Of a DNA stretch of 33,236 nucleotides, positions 8,259-16,439 are shown in pieces. A program made the position numbers and the translations under genes. Below the pieces are notes generated by a model. That model did not search any database and was not told the DNA's origin. It saw only the letters and a list, made by a program, of their open reading frames with translations. Origin of the DNA: Methylobacter sp. (GTDB lineage: Bacteria; Pseudomonadota; Gammaproteobacteria; Methylococcales; Methylomonadaceae); assembly GCA_004299305.1 (NCBI GenBank), contig SCPZ01000139.1, positions 1 to 33,236 on the forward strand, read 5' to 3'. How positions within the stretch are numbered: position 1 is the stretch's first letter; the number at the start of each line of letters is the position of its first letter.

Positions 8259-9002
8259 CTAACCCATTTGCATCAGCTTAGCGCCTACTGCTGAGTTTTC
8301 ATCTACGCTCTTCATAACCTTAGTTTGCAACTCGAAATTTCTCGCCAACTCAATCATCTCCACCATAGCAGAAATCGCATTCACGTTGCTGCCTTCCAAA
8401 ACGCCCTGCGCCAAGCTGACGTCAGCATTGGCTGCCACAGGTTTGCCATCTTTAGCATGTAACAAACCATCATTCAGCTTTTCCAGATTTCCCGCATCCA
8501 ACTTAACTAACTTGATCCGGCCAACCTCCACCTGAGTTGTCGCGTTGCCGGCGCCCAGCGGAATAATGCTGATAGTGCCATCACGACCTATCGTCATCTT
8601 TTCGGCAGGCTGGATAGTAATCGGCCCATCTTGCCCCAGCACTTGTAAACCCGCTCCGGTCTGTAACAAGCCTTCAGGAGTAACGCGCAGGTCACCGGCT
8701 CGCGTGTAAGCCTCTTTACCATCAGCGCCTTGAACGGCAAGATAACCCTCACCGTTAATAGCTACATCCAGATCGGCGCCTGTTGTCTGTATCGCGCCGG
8801 GGGTAAGATCCAGCCCCGGCTTTTCGTTCATTGCATAAACCCGGGTAGGATAGCCGGCCCCCGTTAAAGGCCGACTACGAAACTGCTCCAAATCCGATTT
8901 GAAACCGGTAGTTTGGGTATTCGCCATATTATTGGCGTTTACCGTTTGAGCTATCAGCGTCTGCTTAGCGCCGCTCATTGCAATATACAAACTACGATCC
9001 AT
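8259..9002 (-). CDS. flgF: Flagellar basal-body proximal rod protein
   Basis: FlgF is a rod subunit exported by the flagellar secretion system. The N-terminus MDRSLYIAMSGAKQTLIAQTVNANNMANTQTTGFKSDLEQFRS and the C-terminus SNVNAISAMVEMIELARNFELQTKVMKSVDENSAVG are standard FlgF. 247 residues is the usual size. An AGGGGAG ribosome site precedes the ATG. It is the last gene of the flgB-F unit and is followed by a clear terminator. Confidence 0.96.
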   Translation of the reverse strand: MDRSLYIAMSGAKQTLIAQTVNANNMANTQTTGFKSDLEQFRSRPLTGAGYPTRVYAMNEKPGLDLTPGAIQTTGADLDVAINGEGYLAVQGADGKEAYTRAGDLRVTPEGLLQTGAGLQVLGQDGPITIQPAEKMTIGRDGTISIIPLGAGNATTQVEVGRIKLVKLDAGNLEKLNDGLLHAKDGKPVAANADVSLAQGVLEGSNVNAISAMVEMIELARNFELQTKVMKSVDENSAVGAKLMQMG

Positions 9003-9048
9003 AACAGCTCCCCTTTAGCTTAAAACCAGATACCAACCAAGATCAAAA

Positions 9049-11295
9049 CTATGCACGCAGAATAGTTTCTACCAAGGTTTTTTCGGTGGTGATGGTTTGC
9101 GAGTTAGCTTGGTAAGCCTGCTGCGCAACAATCAACTTAACCAACTGCTCGGATAAATCCACGTTGGACCCTTCCAAAGCCGCAGATTGAATCCCCCCGA
9201 AATTATTATCGCCGGCCGCACCGTAAATAGGCGCCCCAGAGTCTGACGTCTTACCCCAGGTTGTATCGCCTAACTTAGCCAACGCTTGATTACTCTGAAA
9301 CCGTGCCAATGCCACCTGGCCTAATACCTTGGAGCCGCCATTAGTGTACCTGGCAAACACCACGCCGGTGTCATCAACATCAATGCCGGACAAATTACCG
9401 GTAGGCAAACCATCTTGACCTGAGGCCTCAATACTAAAAGGCTTGGTAAACTGGGTACTCCCGGTAAAATCTATATCAAACGCCATTGGATTAACACTTG
9501 AGCTAGGATTAGTAAGCCCTAAATCAATAGACCCAAAATCCACCTTGGTCGTTTTCGCGGGGCCGGCAGCGGTAGCGGCAGCGTTAATCGCAACGTTATA
9601 ATTATTAGCCGCTGCCTGCGCATTAACCGCTTCAGAGGCCGCAACATTCGCAAGCAGCGCAGCAGCATCGGCTGTAGCAGCATCAACAACAGCCGCTGCT
9701 GCATCGGCATACGCAACGGCAGCTTTTTGCGCAGTAGCGGCAGCCGTTTTAAGCGCCTCTGCCGCACCTGCGGCAACAGGAGAGCTATTGGGAACGGAAG
9801 CTGAAGCGGCAAAAGCATCGGCGGCCGCCTTGGCAGACCTGGCCTGGGCAAGAGCCGCTTGCGCAACGCTGGAGGTGGCGGTGGCAACGGCAGTGTTATA
9901 ACTGTTGCGCGCATTCTCGGCAAGAACCGCGTCAGAAGCCGCTTTAGCGGCGTCGGCAGCAGCTTGAGAACCATTAGCGGGAGTAGGATCGGCTGCATAA
10001 TTAGCAGCCGATCCAGAAGCAGTAGTGGCGGATTCAGATGCGGTAGTTGCGGCCGCCGCCCAGGCTAGAGCAAGATTTGCTGCAGTCGGAATAGCATTGG
10101 CAGCCGAAACTGTCGCCGCAGATGCTGCGGCAGTGGCGGCGCTAGAGTCGGCCACACTTGCAAGATCTGCGGCAGCCTGAGCCTGAAGCGGGTCAATCGC
10201 CGCAGCCGCAGCCGCAGCCGCAGCCGCAGCCGTATCCGTTTTTGCCAGTGCTGAATTGTCTGCGGCTGTGTTTGCTTCGTTTGGAAAGGCTGGATCATTT
10301 GAATTTAGTGGCTGAGTAAGTGCGGCAGCCGCATAGATTGGAGACACCCCCGTTGCCGTAGCAGATGCAGTAGCCGTACCGGCAACCGCTGTTTCTCCTG
10401 CCGTCACAACCGCCGCAGAAACAGCGGTTGCCGCATGAACACCGACCTCGCTAAGCACTCCTGCCGAAGTAAAAATCATCGGTATGGGTAATCCGGGCGT
10501 ATTCACTGTTGCCGCCACTGTTGATGCCGGCGCAGCTAACGGCGGTACAGCCTGCCCCCCCGTTGTAATGCCGAAATTATCGAGAAATAAATAAGCATTC
10601 CATACATTAGCTACCGGTGTTTTTACATAATAGGTTGATGCGATATGCGCATTACCCTGAGTATCATAAGTCGTGATCGATGTTGTATTGTTATAGGATG
10701 CAGGATTGGTAGGATCGAATGTTGAAACCGTCGGTACATTGGCCCCCCCGTTGATATTCAATTTCAGGTCGATATTCCCGGTAGCGGCGGGCAAGCCCAG
10801 GGAGGTATCAATAGTCAGCGGCCTAAAAACACCGACACTAAAACCCTCGGCAGCGGTAGTGCCGTTAGCGGCAAACGCTAGTAAATACTGGCCCTGATCG
10901 TTAATCACATTGCCGGTATTGTCTAATTGGAAAGCGCCGTTGCGGGTATAGGCCGTGGGTATTGAAGGATCCACGGCTGCTGTCGGATTTTTAGGATCAG
11001 GAAGATTCACCTTGTCCGCCAATGTAAAAAAACCGTTGCCCCGGATTGCAAGATCAAGGCTGTTTTGGGTCGACTCGATGTTGCCATCTTTAAATTGCTG
11101 CGCCACTTCCGTAACCCTGACTCCAGCGCCTGTTTGAATCTTATTGTTTCCGCCGATACTGGACGCATACACGTCTGCAAACTCCGCCCGTGATTCTTTA
11201 AAACCGGTCGTTTGCGAGTTGGCAATGTTATTGCCGGTTACTTGTAAATTCGTTGATGAGGCTTTTAAGCCACTTAATGCTGTTGCGAAACTCAT
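9049..11295 (-). CDS. flgE: Flagellar hook protein with large alanine-rich insertion
   Basis: FlgE is the structural subunit of the flagellar hook. The start is the ATG at 11295, preceded by a GGGGGTG ribosome site and giving MSFATALSGLKASSTNLQVTG; an in-frame ATG 14 codons upstream overlaps flgD and gives a poor N-terminus. Residues 1-285 and about 580-748 match FlgE, including SGIDVDDTGVVFARYTNG, NVDLSEQLVKLIVAQQAYQ and a C-terminal ETILRA. Between them lies a stretch of about 295 residues (about 286-580) made mostly of Ala with Ser, Thr, Asp, Asn and Lys, including an uninterrupted run of 11 Ala. At 748 residues the protein is nearly double the roughly 400 of enterobacterial FlgE. The insertion falls in the surface-exposed central domain. 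The reading frame is open throughout, so it appears functional. Confidence 0.95.
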   Translation of the reverse strand: MSFATALSGLKASSTNLQVTGNNIANSQTTGFKESRAEFADVYASSIGGNNKIQTGAGVRVTEVAQQFKDGNIESTQNSLDLAIRGNGFFTLADKVNLPDPKNPTAAVDPSIPTAYTRNGAFQLDNTGNVINDQGQYLLAFAANGTTAAEGFSVGVFRPLTIDTSLGLPAATGNIDLKLNINGGANVPTVSTFDPTNPASYNNTTSITTYDTQGNAHIASTYYVKTPVANVWNAYLFLDNFGITTGGQAVPPLAAPASTVAATVNTPGLPIPMIFTSAGVLSEVGVHAATAVSAAVVTAGETAVAGTATASATATGVSPIYAAAALTQPLNSNDPAFPNEANTAADNSALAKTDTAAAAAAAAAAAIDPLQAQAAADLASVADSSAATAAASAATVSAANAIPTAANLALAWAAAATTASESATTASGSAANYAADPTPANGSQAAADAAKAASDAVLAENARNSYNTAVATATSSVAQAALAQARSAKAAADAFAASASVPNSSPVAAGAAEALKTAAATAQKAAVAYADAAAAVVDAATADAAALLANVAASEAVNAQAAANNYNVAINAAATAAGPAKTTKVDFGSIDLGLTNPSSSVNPMAFDIDFTGSTQFTKPFSIEASGQDGLPTGNLSGIDVDDTGVVFARYTNGGSKVLGQVALARFQSNQALAKLGDTTWGKTSDSGAPIYGAAGDNNFGGIQSAALEGSNVDLSEQLVKLIVAQQAYQANSQTITTEKTLVETILRA
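10198..10232. repeat. Hexanucleotide microsatellite (GCAGCC)n inside flgE
   Basis: About five tandem copies of CGCAGC-type hexamers encode the uninterrupted alanine run of FlgE. Because the unit is six bases, changes in copy number would add or remove two Ala without breaking the frame. Confidence 0.85.
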
Positions 11296-11296
11296 G

Positions 11297-11989
11297 TTAC
11301 ACCCCCAAAATTTGTTTAATTTTATTAAAATCAACACTGTCCAAACCGGTCAGGTTAACCTTTAAACCATTTGCGCCACTGCCCATGGATACACTATCGA
11401 CTCGCGAATTAATATCCGTTTCCATCCCAGTGTTTTTCCCATCGATATAAGCTGTCGCGTCAATTTTATATACGCCCGGACTAGCCATTACCCCATTTTC
11501 ATTCAGGCCATCCCAGACAAAAGGCATTGTTCCTGCACCATGAGCGCCCAACTCCATATTTCTTACGATTTCACCGGTAGTTGCATCGGTTACCGACACA
11601 TTAACGCTGGTTGCGGTATCCGATACATTGATATTGCCCGTTATCTCCCCCCCGACGTCCAACAAGCCCTTCGACCCCGGAGCCAAGACATTCCGCCCTA
11701 CTAAACTCGTTGCCTGCAATGCCTGACTGGAAGTAATTGCACCGGCAAAATCACCAAATGACTTTTGTAAATCCTGAATTCCCGATACCGTTCCAAACTG
11801 CGCTATTTGCGTCAAAAATTGGCCGTTTTCCATCGGGCTTGATGGGTCCTGGTGAGTCATCTGCGTGGTCATTAACTTTAAAAACTGCTCCTGACCTAAT
11901 GACGTTTTTTTAGGCGTTGTCGTCGCCGTCTCCGATTTGGGTACTACAGTGTATTTACTGTAGTCATTTATTGCATTTGCTATAGCCAT
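11297..11989 (-). CDS. flgD: Flagellar hook assembly (cap) protein
   Basis: FlgD forms the temporary cap under which hook subunits polymerise. The N-terminal region (about residues 30-90) has the conserved LGQEQFLKLMTTQMTHQDPSSPMENGQFLTQIAQF block. The C-terminal half has the FLIG-like/Ig-type strands, including the VWDGLNENG motif near residues 157-165. 230 residues is normal. An AAGGGG ribosome site precedes the start. The flgE ATG follows its stop by 1 nt, indicating translational coupling of cap and hook protein. Confidence 0.96.
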   Translation of the reverse strand: MAIANAINDYSKYTVVPKSETATTTPKKTSLGQEQFLKLMTTQMTHQDPSSPMENGQFLTQIAQFGTVSGIQDLQKSFGDFAGAITSSQALQATSLVGRNVLAPGSKGLLDVGGEITGNINVSDTATSVNVSVTDATTGEIVRNMELGAHGAGTMPFVWDGLNENGVMASPGVYKIDATAYIDGKNTGMETDINSRVDSVSMGSGANGLKVNLTGLDSVDFNKIKQILGV

Positions 11990-12000
11990 TTCTTATCCCC

Positions 12001-12417
12001 TTACTGCCCCATTTTTAAGGTCTGAAGCATCATCTGCTTTGCGGTATTCAGCACCTCTATGTTGTTTTGATAAGATCGCGATGCCGACATCATATTGGCC
12101 ATTTCTTCAACCGTATTAACATTCGATTTAAAGATGTAACCGTCTTTATTGGCCATAGGATGATTCGGGGCATACTCCATAACAGGCGCGTCATTGCCTT
12201 CAACTATGCCCAGCACCTTTACCTTACTCAAGCCATGCTGTTTATCCATGGCATTATTTAATTCAGCGGCAAATACCGGCTGCCTGGATTTATAAACGTC
12301 AGCGGCACTGTTGCCGACACTGTTCGCATTTGAGATATTACTGGCAACCAGATTGAGTCTTAACGATTGAGCATTCATGCCGCTGCCGGCAATATCGAAT
12401 ATACTAAAAGAAGCCAT
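12001..12417 (-). CDS. flgC: Flagellar basal-body rod protein FlgC
   Basis: FlgC is a proximal rod subunit. MASFSIFDIAGSGMNAQSLRLNLVASNISNANSVG at the N-terminus and the C-terminal NTVEEMANMMSASRSYQNNIEVLNTAKQMMLQTLKMG are family signatures. 138 residues matches the usual 134-140. A GAGAGGG ribosome site overlaps the end of flgB, and the start lies 2 nt after the flgB stop. Confidence 0.96.
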   Translation of the reverse strand: MASFSIFDIAGSGMNAQSLRLNLVASNISNANSVGNSAADVYKSRQPVFAAELNNAMDKQHGLSKVKVLGIVEGNDAPVMEYAPNHPMANKDGYIFKSNVNTVEEMANMMSASRSYQNNIEVLNTAKQMMLQTLKMGQ

Positions 12418-12419
12418 GA

Positions 12420-12812
12420 TTATTGCCCTCTCACAGCGGTCATCAGACCGGAAAATTTACTGTTAATAAACTGTAAACTGGCCTCATACTGCACCGCGTT
12501 TTCAGAATATTTAGCTTGTTCAATATGAACTTCGACGGTATTGCCATCTAATGACACTTGATGGGGATTCCTATACATTAGATTAGCGCCGAGCAATTGT
12601 TCCGGCGGTACAATATGCGCCACATGAGTACGTTCCATGCTCACGCCTGAAGGCATACTCTGTTTTAAAACCGACTTAAAATCCACATCACGCGCTTTAA
12701 AGTTGGGCGTATCTGCGTTTGCTAAATTAGAAGCCAATATCTCGCTTCGTTTTTCTCGCAAAGCTAAAGCCTTAGGGCTAATGCCAAGCGCTGTATTAAA
12801 ATTAATAGCCAT
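12420..12812 (-). CDS. flgB: Flagellar basal-body rod protein FlgB
   Basis: FlgB is the most proximal rod subunit and the first gene of the minus-strand rod/hook unit. The start chosen is the ATG at 12812, which has a perfect AGGAGGT ribosome site and gives MAINFNTALGISPKALALREKRSEILASNLANADTPNFKARDVDF. An in-frame ATG 15 codons upstream lacks these features and would overlap the promoter. 130 residues is typical. The C-terminal QYEASLQFINSKFSGLMTAVRG helix is conserved. A sigma-54-like site at 12845-12861 would give a leader of about 23 nt. Confidence 0.95.
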   Translation of the reverse strand: MAINFNTALGISPKALALREKRSEILASNLANADTPNFKARDVDFKSVLKQSMPSGVSMERTHVAHIVPPEQLLGANLMYRNPHQVSLDGNTVEVHIEQAKYSENAVQYEASLQFINSKFSGLMTAVRGQ

Positions 12813-12844
12813 GATATACCTCCTGATTACTTGTACAAAGACAG

Positions 12845-12861
12845 AAGCACTCCACATGCCA
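12845..12861 (-). promoter_or_regulatory. Sigma-54 type promoter for flgB
   Basis: On the minus strand the site reads TGGCAT-GTGGAG-TGCTT, with GG and GC 10 nt apart. It is the same core as at flgG and flgA. The transcript should start near 12835, just upstream of the AGGAGGT ribosome site of flgB. Confidence 0.8.
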
Positions 12862-13035
12862 AAATAATATATACAATTAAAATCAATTAGATATATTTAC
12901 TAACAAATCATTTAGCGCTTATCCATAGTCGCCACACTTAAAATAATTGACTCATTCGGCAAAAAATAGCCGCCGTAAGATCCGCAGACAGACAAAGCGC
13001 CGCGTCAATAAATTGACTGGCTCTAAAAAATAACG

Positions 13036-13052
13036 TGGCATTCATCATGCTT
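13036..13052 (+). promoter_or_regulatory. Sigma-54 type promoter for flgA
   Basis: The site reads TGGCAT-TCATCA-TGCTT with the obligatory GG-N10-GC spacing. The transcript should start near 13062, about 27 nt before the flgA ATG. Divergent from the flgB site about 175 bp away, so one activator region could serve both. Confidence 0.8.
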
Positions 13053-13088
13053 AGATAACTTACATAAGTCATAAAACAGGCCTTAACG

Positions 13089-13787
13089 ATGATAAAAAAT
13101 ACCTCCCTGATTTTGGCATTGGCCTTTATTATTTCCAGCACGGCTCATGCGGAACCGGGTTCGCAATCACTCGAATCTATTGACGTAGCCGTTAAAAGCT
13201 ATATTGCACAAAATATAAATCTGGCGGGCGAATATGAAGTCAGCCTAATTCCATTGGACGCGCGCTTAAACTTGCCTCAATGCGCCGAACCATTGGAAGT
13301 ATTCACAACAACGGATCTCATTAAGGCAGGCAGAACAACTGTCGGCGTGCGCTGTAATACAGAAAAAAAATGGTCTATTTTTACCTCAGTCATCATTAAG
13401 ACTTATCAAAAGGTTGTAGTCTTGTCTCAACCGATACAACGCGGCGAAATCGTTACCCGACAACATCTTGCCATTGAAAAAAGAGAGGTATCCAATCTCA
13501 GGGATGATTTTGTCACCCAAATAGAACAAGTTGAAAATAAGCAAGCTTCACGTCAACTGGAGACAGGAACCATTCTTAGCTTAAGAACTCTTGTCGAACC
13601 CAAACTTATCAAAAGGGGGGACAAAGTTATTATCAGCACAACAAAACCGGATTTCTCAATTAGAATGAACGGGGTAGCGATGATGGACGGCACCAAAGGA
13701 CAACTTATCAGGGTTAAAAACCAAAACTCGGGACGCATCATTAATGCAACCGTTATCGAGCCAGGATTGGTCTCTGTTAATTATTAA
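13089..13787 (+). CDS. flgA: Flagellar P-ring assembly chaperone
   Basis: FlgA is a periplasmic chaperone needed for FlgI to assemble into the P ring. Residues 1-21 (MIKNTSLILALAFIISSTAHA) form a Sec signal peptide. The C-terminal SAF domain is recognisable: VVVLSQPIQRGEIVTRQHLAIEKREV, then a KRGDKVIISTTKPDFSIRMNGVAMMDGTKGQLIRVKNQNSGRIINATVIEPGLVSVNY tail, the most conserved part of FlgA. 232 residues is typical. It is divergent from flgB and followed by flgM and flgN, the usual gammaproteobacterial layout. Confidence 0.95.
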   Translation: MIKNTSLILALAFIISSTAHAEPGSQSLESIDVAVKSYIAQNINLAGEYEVSLIPLDARLNLPQCAEPLEVFTTTDLIKAGRTTVGVRCNTEKKWSIFTSVIIKTYQKVVVLSQPIQRGEIVTRQHLAIEKREVSNLRDDFVTQIEQVENKQASRQLETGTILSLRTLVEPKLIKRGDKVIISTTKPDFSIRMNGVAMMDGTKGQLIRVKNQNSGRIINATVIEPGLVSVNY

Positions 13788-13815
13788 ACCTAGACATAAA
13801 CCCGTAATAAACAGT

Positions 13816-13842
13816 TAAAGTTTTTCACCGTACTGCCGATAG
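13816..13842 (+). promoter_or_regulatory. Sigma-28 (FliA) promoter for flgM
   Basis: TAAAGTTT at 13816-13823, an 11-nt spacer and GCCGATAG at 13835-13842 match the flagellar sigma-28 consensus (TAAAGTTT-N11-GCCGATAA) at all but the last base. It lies 37 nt before the flgM ATG. It implies that the anti-sigma factor gene is driven by the sigma factor it inhibits, as known in enterics. Confidence 0.9.
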
Positions 13843-13879
13843 GAATCTCAGGTAAATAAAGATATTTAAGGAATTTAAC

Positions 13880-14197
13880 ATGGCTATCGAAATCACGGGC
13901 AGGATAAGCGGTCCGTCGTTTGTCAAATCGCCCCCAAAACCTGATGTTGATGGTGAAAATGGTGAACAAAAAGTCACCGTTACAAACACAGAAAAACATG
14001 ACAGTATTGCGCTTACGGCTGCAACACAAGAAATAAAAAAGGCTTTGGGTTCACCCTCAGCATCGCCTGTAGACAGCGACCGGGTTAACTCCGTAAAAAA
14101 AGCCCTTGCTGACGGAAATTACCCGATAGATGCTAAGCAAACTGCAAAGAAACTGATTCAATTTGAGAAGTTAATCTCTAAAGAAAATAGTACATAA
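13880..14197 (+). CDS. flgM: Anti-sigma-28 factor FlgM
   Basis: FlgM binds and holds FliA (sigma-28) inactive until the hook is finished and FlgM is secreted through it. The 105-residue product has an unstructured, polar N-terminal half and a conserved C-terminal part (about residues 60-100: VDSDRVNSVKKALADGNYPIDAKQTAKKLIQFEKLI), which matches the sigma-binding helices of the family. The N-terminal MAIEITGRISGP is also typical. It has its own sigma-28 promoter and could also be reached by read-through from flgA. The flgN start follows its stop by 2 nt. Confidence 0.94.
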   Translation: MAIEITGRISGPSFVKSPPKPDVDGENGEQKVTVTNTEKHDSIALTAATQEIKKALGSPSASPVDSDRVNSVKKALADGNYPIDAKQTAKKLIQFEKLISKENST

Positions 14198-14199
14198 TC

Positions 14200-14694
14200 A
14201 TGATAGAAAAAATATATCCCATTACAGAAAAATTAATCGTTAATGCACTACAACTGGCGCAACAGCTTCATCAGGAACTCAATCGAGAGGCTGAGGCCTT
14301 AAAGAAAACACAAAATACTGAGCTGATTAACAATATCGCTGCCAATAAAAAGCAGTTGGCGGGGCAGCTTGAGCAATTTAACACACAAATGGCTCAAGTT
14401 TTGGCAACCGAAAAGCTGCCCAACAGTCAGGAAGGTATTAATGAATATTTTAGCAGGGCAGAAACAGTCGGCCTGTTAACCGCCGAGTCTATCGACAACT
14501 GGTCTCGGCTCATGCTTGTTTGCGCCGAGTGCAGAACCATGAACGAACAAAACGGCGCCAGTATCGATCTTTTATCTCGCCACACCAAACGCTCGCTGGA
14601 CATTTTAAAAGGCAAACCGGAATTTGCAAATACCTATGGCTCTGATGGCTCGGCCAAAAGTGACCGCTATACCCGCACCCTGATTTCGGTATAA
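14200..14694 (+). CDS. flgN: Flagellar export chaperone FlgN-like protein
   Basis: FlgN proteins are cytoplasmic chaperones for the hook-associated proteins FlgK and FlgL. Sequence conservation in this family is low. The call rests on position directly behind flgM, the size (164 residues) and a largely helical, Gln/Leu/Glu-rich composition suited to a coiled coil (about residues 10-75, ALQLAQQLHQELNREAEALKK and onward). The conserved C-terminal IDLLSRHTKRSLDILKG block (about 122-140) resembles the substrate-binding part of FlgN. No rival assignment suggested itself. Confidence 0.85.
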   Translation: MIEKIYPITEKLIVNALQLAQQLHQELNREAEALKKTQNTELINNIAANKKQLAGQLEQFNTQMAQVLATEKLPNSQEGINEYFSRAETVGLLTAESIDNWSRLMLVCAECRTMNEQNGASIDLLSRHTKRSLDILKGKPEFANTYGSDGSAKSDRYTRTLISV

Positions 14695-14805
14695 TTTCCA
14701 AGTTATGCGTAGCGTACCTATAAAGCTTACCTGGAAAAACAACACCTCCTTTCGACATATCAGTGCGCTCTAATATCTATCTATGGTAGAATTAGCCCTG
14801 TTTAT

Positions 14806-14882
14806 GCCCCGATAGCTCAGCAGGATAGAGCGGTCCCCTCCTAAGGGACAGGCCGGTGGTTCAAATCCGCCTCGGGGCACCA
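14806..14882 (+). tRNA. tRNA-Arg, anticodon CCU
   Basis: The acceptor arms GCCCCGA (14806-14812) and TCGGGGC (14872-14878) pair completely and the 3' CCA is encoded (14880-14882). The D arm is AGCTC...GAGC. The anticodon stem GTCCC/GGGAC encloses the loop CTCCTAA, so the anticodon (14840-14842) is CCT, reading AGG. The T arm has the standard GGTTCAAATCC loop region. tRNA genes of this kind are common island integration sites, but no integrase is visible nearby. Confidence 0.96.
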
Positions 14883-15090
14883 CCTATATCAACTACCTAC
14901 AACACTCTTGCACACGTCAACCCTGCAACAAAAAGACTCCAGCCACACCCATCTCTATCAAAACGCCAATATTACCGCATTCAACTCGAGACCCGTTGTT
15001 TGGCGCGTTTTTTTTATTTAACCTCACACACTTTTTATTAAGCTGTAAGACGCTTGTCAACAGCAACCTTTTATTGAGACTCTAACTAAT
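14883..15090. other. Intergenic region between tRNA-Arg and rhlE
   Basis: No convincing gene. A weak CGCCAA ... TTGGCG inverted repeat with a long loop, followed by an eight-T run near 15009-15016, might serve as a terminator for the tRNA transcript. No duplicated tRNA end (attachment site) was seen in this stretch. Confidence 0.3.
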
Positions 15091-16350
15091 ATGCCATTTA
15101 CCACCCTCGGTTTATCTGACCCACTGCTGCGCGCCATTGCTGATGCGGGCTATACCACACCCTCCCCGATCCAGTCACAAGCTATTCCAGCCGTTTTAGG
15201 CGGCCATGATGTTCTGGCTGCCGCCCAGACAGGAACAGGGAAAACAGCAGGATTTACCCTGCCTATCCTGCATCGCTTATCGCAAAAGGCTTACGGCAAT
15301 AACCGGCCGGTCAGGGTCTTGATACTGACTCCAACCAGAGAACTTGCCGCACAAATAGGCGAATCGGTCAGCAAGTATGGAGCCCATTTGCATCCCCGTT
15401 TAAAATCCGAAGTTGTCTTTGGCGGAGTAAAAATCAACCCGCAAATGATGAGATTAAGAGGCGGCGTAGATATATTAGTGGCCACACCGGGTCGACTTTT
15501 AGACTTAGTCAACCAGAATGCAGTAAAACTCGATCAAGTTGAAACACTAATACTTGATGAAGCCGACCGCATGTTGGACATGGGTTTCATCCGGGATATT
15601 CGTAAAATTGTTGCACTACTGCCCAAAAAACGACAAAACCTGCTCTTTTCAGCAACCTTTTCAGAAGATATACGCAAACTCACCACAGGACTGCTGGTTA
15701 ATCCGGTAAAAATCGAAGTCGCACCGCGCAACACTGCCGCAGAATTGGTTGAGCAGATCGCTTACCTGGTTAATAAAGCCAACAAAACCGAACTGCTTTG
15801 TCATTTGATAAAAACCAATAATTGGCAACAGGTTTTGGTATTCACTACCACCAAACATGGCGCGAACCGACTCACCGAAAAACTCAACAAGGTTGACATT
15901 AAAGCTGCGGCCATACACGGCAACAAAAGCCAGGGTGCTAGAACCAGTGCATTGTCAGGTTTTAAAGCCGGTGAAATCAGGGTATTGGTAGCAACAGACG
16001 TAGCGGCACGCGGCATTGATATTAACCTGTTGCCGCATGTAGTCAATTTTGAACTGCCCAGAGCACCGGAAGATTACGTTCATAGAATTGGCCGAACCGG
16101 GCGAGCGGGCGAGGAAGGCCAAGCCATATCATTAGTATCCCATGATGAATACAATGCCTTGCGCTTAGTTGAAAAGTTGATCGGCAAGGCCGTCAAACGC
16201 GAACAAATTGTCGGCTTCGAAGCCTCCGCAGTTGCTCCGCCGATGCCACCCGAGGAACCACGCGCCCCACGCCCAAGCAGAAATTCAAATCAAGCTCGCA
16301 AGCCAGGTGGTAATCAGAGCAGGAATAAGCCTAGAGCAAGAACTGCGTAG
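15091..16350 (+). CDS. rhlE: DEAD-box ATP-dependent RNA helicase, RhlE type
   Basis: This is an RNA helicase acting in RNA decay and ribosome assembly. Motifs in order: Q motif [13 protein letters not shown] (21-33), Walker [10 protein letters not shown] (44-52), PTREL (81-85), ATPGR (131-135), DEAD (156-159), SAT (187-189), [11 protein letters not shown] and [10 protein letters not shown] toward the end of the second RecA domain. The C-terminal tail (about 385-419) is basic and rich in Arg, Asn, Pro and Ser, as in RhlE. 419 residues is normal. There is no strong ribosome site before the ATG, which was chosen because [16 protein letters not shown] is the typical RhlE start. Confidence 0.93.
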   Translation: MPFTTLGLSDPLLRAIADAGYTTPSPIQSQAIPAVLGGHDVLAAAQTGTGKTAGFTLPILHRLSQKAYGNNRPVRVLILTPTRELAAQIGESVSKYGAHLHPRLKSEVVFGGVKINPQMMRLRGGVDILVATPGRLLDLVNQNAVKLDQVETLILDEADRMLDMGFIRDIRKIVALLPKKRQNLLFSATFSEDIRKLTTGLLVNPVKIEVAPRNTAAELVEQIAYLVNKANKTELLCHLIKTNNWQQVLVFTTTKHGANRLTEKLNKVDIKAAAIHGNKSQGARTSALSGFKAGEIRVLVATDVAARGIDINLLPHVVNFELPRAPEDYVHRIGRTGRAGEEGQAISLVSHDEYNALRLVEKLIGKAVKREQIVGFEASAVAPPMPPEEPRAPRPSRNSNQARKPGGNQSRNKPRARTA

Positions 16351-16357
16351 ATAAATC

Positions 16358-16385
16358 GGGGTGACGGGATTGTACCCGTCACCCC
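16358..16385. repeat. Perfect 11-bp stem-loop after rhlE
   Basis: GGGGTGACGGG (16358-16368) pairs completely with CCCGTCACCCC (16375-16385) around a 6-nt loop, starting 7 nt after the rhlE stop. There is no T run, so it is either a factor-assisted terminator/mRNA end stabiliser or a REP-like element. Confidence 0.6.
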
Positions 16386-16439
16386 ACACCAGCGGACGAT
16401 ATACAGTTTCTATCACAGACAATTATCCCGCCCTTTACT

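Noticed and set aside
9519-10298. Open frames rich in Leu/Pro/Arg on the minus strand within flgE
   Set aside because: They are produced by the Ala-codon repeats read in another frame; their composition is biased and they have no ribosome sites.
9049-11295. FlgE Ala-rich region as a frameshift or fusion of two genes
   Set aside because: The frame is open from the standard start to the standard end and both ends belong to the same FlgE, so it is an insertion.
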